This document shows, piece after piece, positions 22,850 to 36,737 of a DNA stretch of 64,000 nucleotides (position 1 is its first letter; each line of letters begins with the position of its first letter). This stretch comes from Beta vulgaris subsp. vulgaris. Taxonomy: Eukaryota > Streptophyta > Magnoliopsida > Caryophyllales > Amaranthaceae. The notes under the pieces were generated by a model. The model made no database searches and had not been told where the DNA came from. It was given only the letters and a program-made list of their open reading frames with translations. The position numbers and the translations under genes are program-made. Where the stretch lies: contig NC_079209.1 in NCBI RefSeq assembly GCF_026745355.1, forward strand, positions 18,815,487-18,879,486. Reading direction: 5' to 3'.

Positions 22850-24310
22850 TAGATAAGTTTATGTCAGATTATTTCACTTTTGGTCAAAACAAGTCACTTT
22901 CAAGTCCAGATGGGTTACTTTTTAATTCAGAATGGGTCACTTTTAATGTTAAACAAGCCAGCTTTGTATAAGTCAATTGACCAATTTAGGAAATAAAGTT
23001 ACCCATTTTTTTAAGCTGGGTTATGTATTTAACCACGGTTACTATTTCAAGAGTTACAAGCAAAAAGGGTATGAAAATCTTAATATGTGATAAAGATTGT
23101 GGCAACTCATCTGTTTCAACCAATGTGGTTCATGAGGAAGTTTCTCAAAATGTTTAGATTGTGTATGAGTTGTAATTGGCCCAATTTTTTACGTATCAAT
23201 TTAGATAGTGTAATTGTTTATTTTTTTTATGATAATGTGTTGTCAATTCAGTTTGATTCCAATCAATCTCATTAAACAAAAATGTTGCTGACATTAATAA
23301 CATGTCTCTTTTTGTCTGATAAATACTTTATAATATCACATACAAATATAGCCTCCCGTGCATTTTTACACGGGTTAAAAGCTACTAGTCAGAATAAAAA
23401 GGAAATCAGAACCTGGTCTTGCTTCTCCCACAACCCGCTATCAGACTTGTGTTACCAGTATTAAGTGTTCCTTCCCTCAACTATTGCACGATTTTCTCAT
23501 AGAGATGGTCTTTCTTTTTCTTTTTCTCTGGGCAACAAGAGAAAGAGATTGTCAGTCTTTACATATGTTATTTGGTATCTGGGATATGGTAATAGGTAGT
23601 TTCCATTTACTAAGGGCTAACTAATCCATCTAGATACTACTCTCTTGAAATGGTAACATATTACTCACTATACTCAGGCTTTGTTTGGAAATTAGACGTA
23701 AGTTGTTAGTGGTTAGTTGTTTGCATTAGATGTTAGCGTTTAGCTTATTGATATTAAAATGTATCAGGGCTCAAGTGATTCGCCGAAGCGACGAGATCTT
23801 AAAAGCTGGTTTTTCAAGTGTCTAGTGGGACGTTTTGTTCAATCGGGGAAGGTTTTTGGGACAACACCTAAAGATATACGAAGTGAGAATGCTGACATGA
23901 GTAACGAAATTCTGTGAAGAACACAATAAGTGCACATATGAAATTTTAGTACTTTATTAGGTGAAATGATCAATAATGATATTGGATTAATTTATTGGTG
24001 GTATTTTTTTAAAAGGTAGTTTATTTGACCAGTTTTAGGATATGGTCATTAGATTACTAAATTCACAAAGCTCTTTCCCAAAAGCTCCGACTTGTAGCTT
24101 TTTCAAAATAAATTTTTTGGGCTCAATTGTTTTTTAGTTATCTCTCAACCAAACACTCCATTAGAGATCTGAACCAGCCATACCTCTATATTTATCTCAT
24201 ACCTCTCTGCCAGAAACTCTCTCAATCAAACACTTCCTCAATTAAAAAAAACCTACAATTATCTTCTTCCCTACTAAATATATTAAACACCCAATAGTAT
24301 AACTATCTAT
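22850..24310. other. AT-rich intergenic stretch without a gene
   Basis: No gene. It includes repeated 'gggtcactttt/gggttacttttt' phrases at 22,890-23,010. From about 23,680 to 24,160 there is a possible very degenerate hAT-type MITE (GGCTTTGTTTGGAA at the left, AACCAAACACTCC at the right). Small ORFs of 60-62 codons show no family resemblance. Confidence 0.4.
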
Positions 24311-24548
24311 TTCCTGCGTTTCACAATAAGTGAAACACTTTCCTTATTTGAAATAATCGCAATAAGCGAAACCAAGTTCAAATGGTAAAAAAAGTTCACT
24401 CTTATTACAAATATATCACCAAAAAGAAGAGGAGACCACAACTTCAATACTTCTCCACTCTACTTTATTGTGGTCCCAACTATCTCTCTCTAAATTCCTT
24501 GGTAACTCCCCCTTTCTCTATGTTTCACTTGTTGTGAAACGGAGGAAG
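24311..24548. mobile_element. Stowaway-like MITE (238 bp)
   Basis: Inverted ends TTCCTGCGTTTCACAATAAG and CTTGTTGTGAAACGGAGGAA are flanked by TA (24,309-24,310 and 24,549-24,550). No coding. Confidence 0.8.
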
Positions 24549-25197
24549 TATATTATATTATTACCGGCGATATCTTTTTTTTTAATTTGATTTAATCCAA
24601 TTTTTAGAAGTTGAACCAAACATATAAATACAATCCATGTATTTTAGGCTTAGCATCACATACCATTTTTTTGACAAGCTAGCACGAAAATCGTGTAGAA
24701 AGAGGAAACAGGTATGGATGGGTGACATGTCCAAATGATGTACCCTAGTAGACATGAAGTTGAAGGACAAGGCGGTGCAAGATGGGCCACTAAGCTATTA
24801 GCGTACATATTGGTAGGTCCATTCAGACCAAGGTTTGATTCGTGGAAAAGGAATGCCACCAAGTAAGCAAAGTTGGTAAAGTCAGTAACGATCACGTACA
24901 GGAACAAGAAACAATGGCACACCAAATAGGAGTACATTGTTCATCTGAATCTGAAGACATAGATCAATCATTATTAATTCACTAATACCATAATAAATTG
25001 CTTTACTTGGAGCCATGTGACATTAGAGAGAACTAATCATTAAGATGGGGGGTGGTTAATGTTAAGAAGGGAGAATTTCTAGGATATAAATATACATAGA
25101 CTATATGTCTATGCACAATAGGATATCATCGAGATATGGGGTGTAAATTTTTTTTGCTAAATAAAATAAAATAAATTACAAGCGATTTAAGCAGCTA
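24549..25197. other. Intergenic, no recognisable gene
   Basis: A 93-codon - strand frame (24,656-24,937) is hydrophobic and unlike any family I know. Composition is slightly less AT-rich at 24,700-24,900. Nothing firm can be annotated. Confidence 0.35.
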
Positions 25198-25212
25198 CTT
25201 CCTCCGTCTCAT

Positions 25213-27675
<2,463 letters not shown>

Positions 27676-28201
27676 CGTCTCATAATATAGTGTTTGGATT
27701 TTTGTTTGGGTGTCCCAAAATGTTGTGCTTATTTTTTTTATCAATTTGTTTGGACTAAATTATTCTTCATTTCAACATAAACGTTTCAAAAATACCCCTA
27801 CCTTTCATTTAAATTATGTGTCCCTATTTATTATTTTACAGCATTCCAAGTAACATTTATTGCTCTTTTATTTTATTTTAAAGTAAAAAGAAGAAAAAAA
27901 ACTAGTTTCAAATCAAAAATACCCAATAAACATTTACGTAAATATATGTTTTTGTCAAATCCTAAAACTCCTTCCATTTTACTTAATTCTTGTGAAAAAT
28001 GAGAAATGAGCACTGTATTATGAGATGGAGGAAGTAATATTTTACAAAAAGATGACTTACAATTAGATTGAAAGGCGGGAGATGATACTAAATGATACTT
28101 CCTTTGTTTCTTAACTCATTTTTCGGATGTTTCAAAGTACTTAAAACTCTTTTTGATAACTTTTTACACAAAAAAGCCTTATTCTATTATTTTAGGTACA
28201 T

Positions 28202-29089
28202 CACTACAAAAAATAAGCGGATTTAGCAACTAGCCATTTTCGTTGCTAAATAACCAAAAAATGGTTTCTAATGTTGTTAGCAACGAAATTGACAACCAAA
28301 ATGGTTGGTTGCTAAAGGGTCAGTCGCCAATTGTATTTAGCAACGAAAAAGAGTAAATTTCCTTGCCCTTTTAGCAACCAACTACAAATTCGTTGCTAAA
28401 TAGCAACCAATTTTTTTCATTTTCGTTGCTAAATAGCAACTAAATTATTAATTTTTGTTGCTAATTAGCAACGAACTTATTAATTTTCGTTGCTAAATAG
28501 CAACCAAATTTAACAATTTTGGTAGCCATCCCAACTTCCCATGAGGTCACTCATTCCAAGATTATTCCCAGTCGAGCAAGCTTAACTGTGAAGTATCTTA
28601 ACCTATGAGCTCCCTAATAGAAAGATGCACGTTATTCAAATAACTAGTATAACGATTGTTCTTAAAGTATTCATAGATGTTACATATGGCAACAAAATTA
28701 TAGTTTTGGTTGTTAAAATAGCAACGAATATAAATTTTTAGTAGCCAAAATAAATATTAGCAACCATTTTATTTTGGTTGCCAATCAGCAACCATTTAAA
28801 ACTCTAGCAACATTAGCTTGACAATGAAAAATAGGAATTTGGTTGCCAATTGGCAACGATTTGGTTAGGTTGCTATATTGGCTACTAAATATTCAATCAG
28901 TTGCTATAATAGCAAGGGAAAGTAAATCAATTGTTATATTGGCAACGAAAAATTATACATTCGTTGCTCATCTATAATAGCGACCAACAACACAAACTTA
29001 GCAACCATTTTCAACATTTGGTTGCAATTTAGTAACCAATTTCAAATGGTTGCCAAAATTCGTTGCTGGATTCAGTTTTTTTTGTAGTG
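28202..29089. mobile_element. Non-autonomous CACTA transposon (888 bp)
   Basis: Ends CACTACAAAAAA and TTTTTTTGTAGTG are flanked by the 3-bp target CAT (28,199-28,201; 29,090-29,092). Most of the interior is a dense array of the subterminal motif TTCGTTGCTAAATAGCAACC and its variants in both orientations. No ORF. Confidence 0.92.
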
Positions 29090-29179
29090 CATGTACCATA
29101 TTTCACTATGACTTTCTCCCTCTCCTTGATTCATGCGCCATTTATTATGAATGTTGTAACTATTAAGAAACAAATGAGA

Positions 29180-29399
29180 TGCGCGGCCATGGTGAATGGC
29201 GAGTTGGCGTTGGATATGAAGATTGAAGTTCTGAGAGAGGAGAGATAAAGGGGGAAAAGAAAGTAGCGGTTGGGAATAGGATACTGGACTTTCACAATTA
29301 CAGGCAAACCTACCATCCTCTTCCTTTTTCTCAATTTTTTTTTGAAAAAAACAAGGGTAGCACTTGCTACCCCTTGTTACAACGTGGCTCCGCCACTGC
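29180..29399. mobile_element. hAT 3' terminal fragment
   Basis: It ends GGCTCCGCCACTG at 29,399, the complement of the common plant hAT terminus CAGTGGCGGAGCC. A short hairpin GGGTAGCACTTGCTACCCC lies just inside. The opposite terminus is missing, so it is a remnant. The left limit is approximate. Confidence 0.55.
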
Positions 29400-29405
29400 A
29401 GGAAG

Positions 29406-30325
29406 TATGAGTTGTACAATTTTTGAGAATCATAGAGAGGTGCTATGCACAACAGATGAAGTCTCTGTTTGTTTTCCTTAGCCTTGAACTGAACATGGAG
29501 CCTCAATTTGTGAGTGGAAAAACCAATTCATCATAAAGTGTTAATAAATAGTAGTTTGTTTGATGCTATACATTGCTAATTGACAATGGAGAACTTCGTC
29601 GTTTCTAATTTTTAGAGCCAAACAGCGCCTAATGAACCACTAAACTATGCAAGTACGGGTCATTTCTCCACAAGGAGTAAGGAACACTGATTTTTAATAA
29701 AATAAACAATAAGTTATAGGCTGAAAAACAGTCGGAAGGCGTCAACTACAACCTAAGGACTATTAAACCAAACTAGCTACCAAAGATCAAATAAGATTAC
29801 GGAAAGGGATCAATCACCAATCCATTCATGATTCAAGCAATTAGAAGTAAGGGTGAAACGTAGATGAAATAAGATCATGATCAAGCATAATATAGTTTAA
29901 TTCATCGACTTTTAACTAGTTCTAAGCCTTCTCTCAAGAGTGAACATATAAATACCTAATTCACATAAGTAAGCCACTCTCATGGTCTAAAATATGCAAC
30001 CAAGGAGAAACACAATGTCGATCCATATATGCACAATCAAATCTCAATCTCATGAGTACTTAAGCAAGATAATAGCGTAGCGTAAATGTCAATCTTTATC
30101 TCCTTCCTCAATTTGATTTAAGGTATCAATAAAACAAACATTCAAGCTACTAATAAAAATGCAAGCAAATAGTAATGATCATGCTATTCATTAAATAATA
30201 GGCCTAATCAAACCCCTAATTTCATACTCAAACACTCATATCAAGCATGGTTGAGTTTTCACCCAAATACTAACTAATAAATTAAACTACTCACTAGACG
30301 TGGAAATCAACATAAAATCCAACTA
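29406..30325. other. Non-coding repeat hosting the LINE insertion
   Basis: No gene. The sequence up to 30,325 continues after the LINE at 33,311, so this is one older unit. The last 15-16 bases are the LINE target duplication. Confidence 0.5.
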
Positions 30326-33310
30326 TTATGTGGAGATATTAATTGTGTTTTGCATACAGATAGGGGGATAGGGTCCCTTGTGAGAAAGGGGGAAATAAAG
30401 GAGTTTAGGGCTTGTTTGGAGGATTGTGATGTATATGACATCAAGAGTTCATGGAATTTATTCACTTGGAATAACAAGCAACAAGGGGAGGCCATAGTCT
30501 TCTCAAAACCTGACAGAATGCCTGCTAATCAAGTTTGATAATCATGAAACTGCATAATTGAATTTTCAATGTGAAGGTGAATTTGATCACTCACCTGCAT
30601 TACTCACTGTTTACCAGCGAGATAAAGAAGGTCGAAAGCCTTTTAGATATTTCACAATGTGGGAAAACCTCTCCACAATTTGAAAATCTTCTCAGGCAAG
30701 CTTGGAACACACCCATACAAGGCTCTAGGATGTTCCAAGTGGTGCAGAAACTCAAGAGAGTGAAATTTGTGTTAAAGGAGCTGAATAAGAATGGATTTTT
30801 AGAGTTTCGAGTAGCTAATTTGCAAGGTCATAAAAAGATGGTTGAAGAACAAAAACACATGCACCTTCATCCTGGAAACAAAGAAATTGCTGAACAAGAG
30901 CTACAAACAGTCAGGGAATATAAAGGGAAACATGGCATTTATGTGGCTTTTTTTTGAGACATAAGGCAAAGTTAGATTGGCTAAGATATGGTGAGGAAAA
31001 CACAAAATTCTTCATCAAAGTCTTAAAGCTATAAGAATTCAGAATCAGATTTACAGCATACAAGATGAACAGGGCATTTGGCAAGATACTCCAGAGAAAG
31101 TTACCTAGGCTTTTCTGGAGTATTATAAGATGTTTTTGGGGAGTAATATCACTAACAGGAGAGCTGTGATTCCTCAATTGGTGTAGACAGGGCCTTTACT
31201 TACAGAAGAGCACAAAAGCATTCTTAATGCTCCTTACACTAGAGCTGAAATTAAGAATGCATTATTTTCTATCCATGGCTGTAAGGCACCATGGCCTAAT
31301 GGTTTTGGGTCATATTATTACAAATATAGTTAGGACATAGTCCAAAATGATGTAATAGTTGTTGTACAGGAAACTCTTCGGAGTGGAAGAATCTTGAGAA
31401 AATTGAACAATACTACAATCACATTGGTGGCTAAAACTAGGTGTCCAAGTAATGTGACTGGGTATAGACCCATATCTTGCTGCAACATTTTATACAAATG
31501 CCTTACAAAGGTACTAAGGTAAGTCCTCCCTGATATTATCATTGAAAATCAAGGGGGATTTGTCCATGGAGGATTTATAGTGCATATTGTTATGGTTATT
31601 CAAGACCTAGTGAAACACTATGGAAGGAAGAAGGTTCAACCTGGATGTTTGCTGAAGATTGATCTCCATAAGGCATATGATATAGTGAACTGGGATTTCT
31701 TGCATGAAATGTTGTTACATCTTGGCTTCCCTGAGCAGTTCACACACATGGCTATGCAACGTGTCACAATACCAATGTACTCACTGATGATAAATGATAG
31801 CATGGAGGGATATTTCAGAGCTACAGGGGGACCCTGTGTCCCCTTTATTATTTGTTGTTTATTTGGAGTATCATTCTCGCATACACTACAAGCTCTATGG
31901 GATAGATCAATTACATTTTCACTCTAGGTGCAAAGAAATACAATTAACACATATGTGTTTTGCAAATGATCTGAACCTATGTTGTAAAGGGGAGTATTCC
32001 TCTATATATGTGTTTCTCCAATCTTTCAAGCTCTTATCAGATTGTTCAGGTTTGAAAGCTAATATTAACAAATGAACTATGTATACGTGTGGAATGCAGA
32101 AGAGGGAAGTGACTAGAATTACCGAGGCATCCAGATTCCAGATAAGTAGATTACCATTCAGGTATTTAGGTGTACCAATATGTGCCAGGAATATCTCTAA
32201 AGCACAATGTGAGTTGATAATAGAGAAGATGACTGCAAGAATTAGGCTTTAGAGTTCTAGGAATTTATCTTACGTAGCTAGAACTCAGCTCATCAATTAT
32301 GTGCTTATTAGCTTACATAGATATTGGGCTCAAGTGTTTATCTTGCCTAAAGGTGTGCTAGATGAAGTCACTAAAATATGCAGGGATTTTTTGTGGAGCG
32401 GTAAGGCTTACTCCCATAAACTTGTATCAATAGCCTGGGAGAACCTATGTTGGAGCAAAGCCAGTGGAGGATTAGGCTTTCGGGATGTGGTGACTTGGAA
32501 CATAGCTTGCTTAGGCAAGTATATATGGGCAATTGTTGCAAAACAAGATAATGTTTGGATTCGTTGGATTCACTCTATGTACATCAAGGGTGATAATTAG
32601 TGGAATTACTCCCCTACCTCTAGACCCAGCTGGTATTTGGAAGAAACATTGTCAGGTTAAGGAGCATCTCAAAAGGTTCTTACTGAACTTGAACTAAGTA
32701 CTATGCATGTATACTCTATTCAAAGAGTATATGATAAGCTGAAAGGGGAGAAAGAGACAATTATACGGGATAAAGTGATTTGGAATAAGTTAAGTAATCC
32801 AAATCACAAATTCATAGCCTGGCTTGCAATCCAAGCTAAATTACAGACCATAGAGAAGCTGGCAAGGATTGGAATTTCTAGCTCTAATCAATGTTCAATG
32901 TGTGATGTTGCTGTGGAAACACATACTCATCTATTTTTCCAATGTACTTTTAGTACAAGATGCTTGCAAGAAATCTAAGACTGGTTGGGGATTTTAGCTA
33001 CAACAAATACACTGCACCAACTAATCAGATGAATAAGGAATAGTGGCAGAAGCAAATTCCAAAAACAGTGTATGTATGCTGGGCTCATTGCTCTAGTATA
33101 TTACATATGTATTGCCAAATAAGATCAGTAGAAGGGATTATATATGGTTTTAAAGTCTGTAATGTAATTCTTGGAGACTGTCTTGAGTTAGTTCCTCCCT
33201 TGGTTTAGAGGGATCCAACTTAGTTGGTTTGCTCTTGCCTTGGGGTGGTTATGATGTAATATGATGTTTACGGAATGAAAATTTACCTCTTGCTTAGTTA
33301 AAAAAAAAAA
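30326..33310 (+). mobile_element. 5'-truncated L1-type LINE with pseudogenised RT
   Basis: It is flanked by the duplication CATAAAATCCAACTA (30,311-30,325 and 33,311-33,325) and ends in an A-run, so target-primed insertion is clear. It starts inside the endonuclease domain (CGDINCVLHTD, FTWNNKQQGEA). An RT region follows in several frames: LDWLRYGEENTKFF near 30,975, VTGYRPISCCNILYK near 31,460, LLKIDLHKAYDIVNWDF at 31,646-31,700. The catalytic box reads FAND (31,959-31,970) instead of FADD. A C-terminal zinc-finger-like domain (CSMCDVAVETHTHLFFQC) lies at 32,900-32,955. Many stops make it inactive. Confidence 0.92.
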
Positions 33311-33325
33311 CATAAAATCCAACTA

Positions 33326-34150
33326 AGAATAAGAATATTTATACTCATAATTTATGCATGAAACAAGTAAGGAAATAGATTAAGAGCAATTATTAAATTA
33401 ACAAAAGTGAAGAAAAAGAGTGAGAAAATCTCAATGGAAGAAGTGTAGTCCTCCCATCTTCATTTCTTCTCTAGATTTTAAAATCTAAGCAAGAGCCATT
33501 TTTTCTCTCTTTTTCTCTTTAGATGTAAGACTACTAAAATCCTAATCTAAGACTAACGGAGGTTAATTAATCTTGTCTCAACTTGGGTCTCCCCCCCCCC
33601 GCCCCCGCCCCCCCCAAAATTAAGAATATGTCCTATTAATAGGTACCATGATCACATCATTAAATGAGTTGGAAAAAAATTAGAGTTGTTCGGAAAATCC
33701 AAAGGGAGCTACAAATAACAATTAGTGAACGCTCTAGAGAAAAAAGGAGTGACCGCTCCTATGAAAATCGGGGGGACAAACAACTTCAAATGACCACAAT
33801 TCTCTCGTTCTCTTAATCAAGCATGTGACTTGTCATTGGAATGATAACAAGCTAAATTTTCATCTCCAAGTAGAATCACTGGAAAATTATGTGTTGTTAG
33901 GAAGATATGACCTTTGAAAATCGACGCTATTGTGTAACATGAAGCACTCGGTGGACTTTGCTTCTTCAACTCCCATTTGCCTTCTTATCTTCATTATTCA
34001 TGCTCTACTCCTCATTTGTACATCCTTGAGCTCTTTTTAGATAAGATGAGAAGTATATTTCAACGAAACCTACAAATAACACTAAGGAAAAAAAAGTAAA
34101 AAGTGCTTGAAAAAGTAGAAAAAACATATATTTAAAATAGTTCGAATTGT
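33326..34150. other. Non-coding continuation of the LINE host repeat
   Basis: No gene. It contains a C-run with few interruptions at about 33,590-33,616 and otherwise resembles untranslated retroelement sequence. No LTR boundary could be drawn. Confidence 0.45.
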
Positions 34151-34151
34151 G

Positions 34152-35518
34152 TGGACCTGATTTACAGTAAAATTAGTGTGCACATGTTTATGCACGTGAA
34201 CTAGAACGCACACTACTATTGTACACAAAAACCCACTATATCACAAGCAGATACACTATACAAGAAGCAAATACCCTATATCACAAACTAATACACTATA
34301 GCACAAAGAAACACTATCACAAATAAACATTATAACTTTTGCCAAAAAAAAATACAGTATAGAGAAACACACTATACCACATACTAACACACACTATATC
34401 AAAATTGACAATATTATCAAAATCTTCTATAACAGGTTCAATTATACAATCAACTATAATACACACAAACATACTATATCACAAACATATACAGTATATC
34501 AGAAAGAAATACATTATATTACAAACAAACACACTATAGCACAAAGAAACACTATCAAAACAAACATACTATAGCGCAGAGAAACACACTATAACACACA
34601 CAAACACACTATATTGAAAATGACAATATAATCATAATCTTCCATGACAGGTTCAAGTGTACAATCAACTATATCACAAAAACTAAATAACAGAGTAAGA
34701 ACTTGAAGATAGAGAAAATAAAGCAGCCATGAGAGAGAAAATGAAAAGGCAAGGAAATTTGAGACGAGAGAAACTGAAAAGGCAAGGAATCTGAGAAGAG
34801 AGAAAGACAAAATAGTAGTTGATGTAATCATTACAAGCTACATAACTCTATTAGGTGCACAATAATTATTATGCATTAGGTTCATACGAGTGCTTTTATA
34901 TTTTAAAAAAACCTCGTAAAACAAAAAGAAGTTTAAATTGATTAAAACAAAGCAATAAAAGATTTTTTTAAAAAAGAAAGGATTAAATACGAGTAAGGGA
35001 AAAAAACAATCCGTCTTGCATGGACCCGGTTCACACTAAAAATAGTGTGGACCAGGCCCAGGCACGTGATCGGTTAAGAAGTACTCATTTATACACTATA
35101 TCAAAAATAGATACACTATATGATATATAGGTACACTATATCAAAAATACATACACTATATTATAACTACGTAACACTATATCATACAGATGTACACTAT
35201 ATCATAACTAGGTACACTATATCCTATAAGAACACTATATCATAACTAGGTACACTACATCCTATAGAAAAATATTTACTTAAACGCATTACAGAAACAT
35301 ACACTATATCAAAAATAGATACACTATATCAAAAATAGATATACTATATTATACATAGGTATACTATATCATTTTAACATACACTATATCATTTTAACAT
35401 ACCCTATATCATTTTAACATATATTATATCATTTTAACATACACTATATCATATTAATATACACTATCCTAAACTCACGTAATATGAATCGGTTGCACAC
35501 TAATTAGTGTTCACGGTT
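34152..35518. repeat. Two-block tandem array of about 20-bp ACACTATATCA units
   Basis: Degenerate units containing ACACTATATCA followed by 8-12 variable bases run through 34,220-34,620 and 35,090-35,470. Three related boundary modules carry a short hairpin: about 34,152-34,190 (AAAATTAGTGTGCAC), 35,025-35,060 (CACACTAAAAATAGTGTG) and 35,490-35,518 (CACACTAATTAGTGTTC). The array and module arrangement looks like a composite repeat. No coding is supported; an 80-codon - strand frame at 34,589-34,831 is compositional. Confidence 0.75.
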
Positions 35519-36054
35519 TCATGGGAAAAAAAAGGGGTTTGGAGTGATATATACATGTATCACTAATCGCTGATTAATGATCATATATACCAATCAAGAA
35601 TAACAGTTCTACTCATTTATTGTTTTAAACATCTAATGAATAGTGTTTGCTGACCTCTTTTGTCTGGTGCATTTAGAGATAAAAACATCATCATATTCAT
35701 CGACAGTGAGGTGTGGATGGAGGGATCTAGTGATGGTTTCAACCTGAAATGTTGTGGAGGACTTAGGGTATGGCTTTTTCAACTTATATTGAATCCTTAT
35801 AAGAAAAAAAAAATAGATGAGTTCTGATATTTAAGGTCTAATAAGAACTAATGATAAGTTCACATTAGTTCAATTTATCAAATATAAAGTAAATGCGAGG
35901 TTTCAAACACTTATAAATAAGATTTAATAAGTTAAGATAAGAATACATATGATCTAACAAGGTCTAATAAGCTAAGATATGTTAAAATTTGTTTAGATAA
36001 ATTAAGAAAAGTTCGAATCAGCAAAATTAAGTTGAAAAAAACCCTTTGCTATTA
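35519..36054. other. Intergenic, no gene
   Basis: AT-rich. From about 35,830 to 36,010 phrases like 'aataagttaagataag' and 'tctaataagctaaga' recur. No ORF or element boundary can be supported. Confidence 0.4.
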
Positions 36055-36571
36055 GGGGAGTAAGTGGACTGGATTGGACTTTGCCAAATTCAAACCCATT
36101 CTAAAGTTTTTTGTACTCAAGAAATCAAGTCTAAGTCCGGTCCAAATATTTTTTGAGTCCAGTCCGATAACTTTTTCTTAAGTCTAAATCTAGTCCAGTC
36201 CGATTATTATATTTTTTTTCTGATTTAGATTCAATGATTCACAACGTCTTCTCATAATTGAATTTAATTATTCTCATTATATCCATTGCATAAAAAAAGT
36301 CACATACATCTTTTCTAATATATATATATATATATATATTAAATATATATTATATATATATATATAAATATTAAATATAAAATATTTTTGGACTGGACTG
36401 GACTGGACTTATTGAATTTCAAAAGGATGAGTCCAAATGCAGTCTGAAAATATTTGGACTCGAAAAATTAAAGTTCGAGTCCAGTCCAAAAAAAATTTAG
36501 TCCAATCCAAGTCCGACAAGTTTGGACCGGATTGGATAGGACTTTGTACTTTTCGCAGTCCACTTACCCCC
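36055..36571. mobile_element. Foldback MITE with GGACT repeats
   Basis: Inverted ends GGGGAGTAAGTGGACTGG at 36,055 and GCAGTCCACTTACCCC near 36,570, with more subterminal GTCC/GGAC pairing inside (TTGGACTGGACTGGACTGG at about 36,389-36,407). Flanking CTATTA and CTATAA may be a decayed target duplication. A (TA)n tract lies at 36,317-36,365. Confidence 0.7.
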
Positions 36572-36737
36572 TATAAGCTACTAAGAATCCGTTGTACCCG
36601 AGTTTTGCCTAAGATTGTATTTCTTACCCAAGGCAAAAAATGGTTAAGAAATCCAACTCTTGTTTGATAGAGACAAATCTATTTTTTTTTCCAGATAAAA
36701 CTAGGACATTCTTTTTAGTATTCAAAAACAAGGTCTT
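36572..36737. other. Short host stretch before retroelement copy 2
   Basis: Non-coding. It ends with AAGGTCTT (36,730-36,737), which recurs after the A-run at 38,109-38,116. Confidence 0.4.

Larger units (their letters stand above)
28098..29405. mobile_element. Stowaway-like MITE split by later insertions
   Basis: The left end is CTTCCTTTGTTTCTTAACTC after TA (28,096-28,097). The matching right inverted sequence ATTAAGAAACAAATGAG at about 29,160-29,178 and the final GGAAG before TA (29,406-29,407) are separated by hAT-end sequence. The CACTA at 28,202-29,089 sits inside. The right boundary is less certain than the left. Confidence 0.55.

Noticed and set aside
28202..29089. Regularly spaced repeats as a CRISPR-like array
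   Set aside because: Repeats alternate in orientation, vary in spacing, and lie between CACTA ends in a plant genome.
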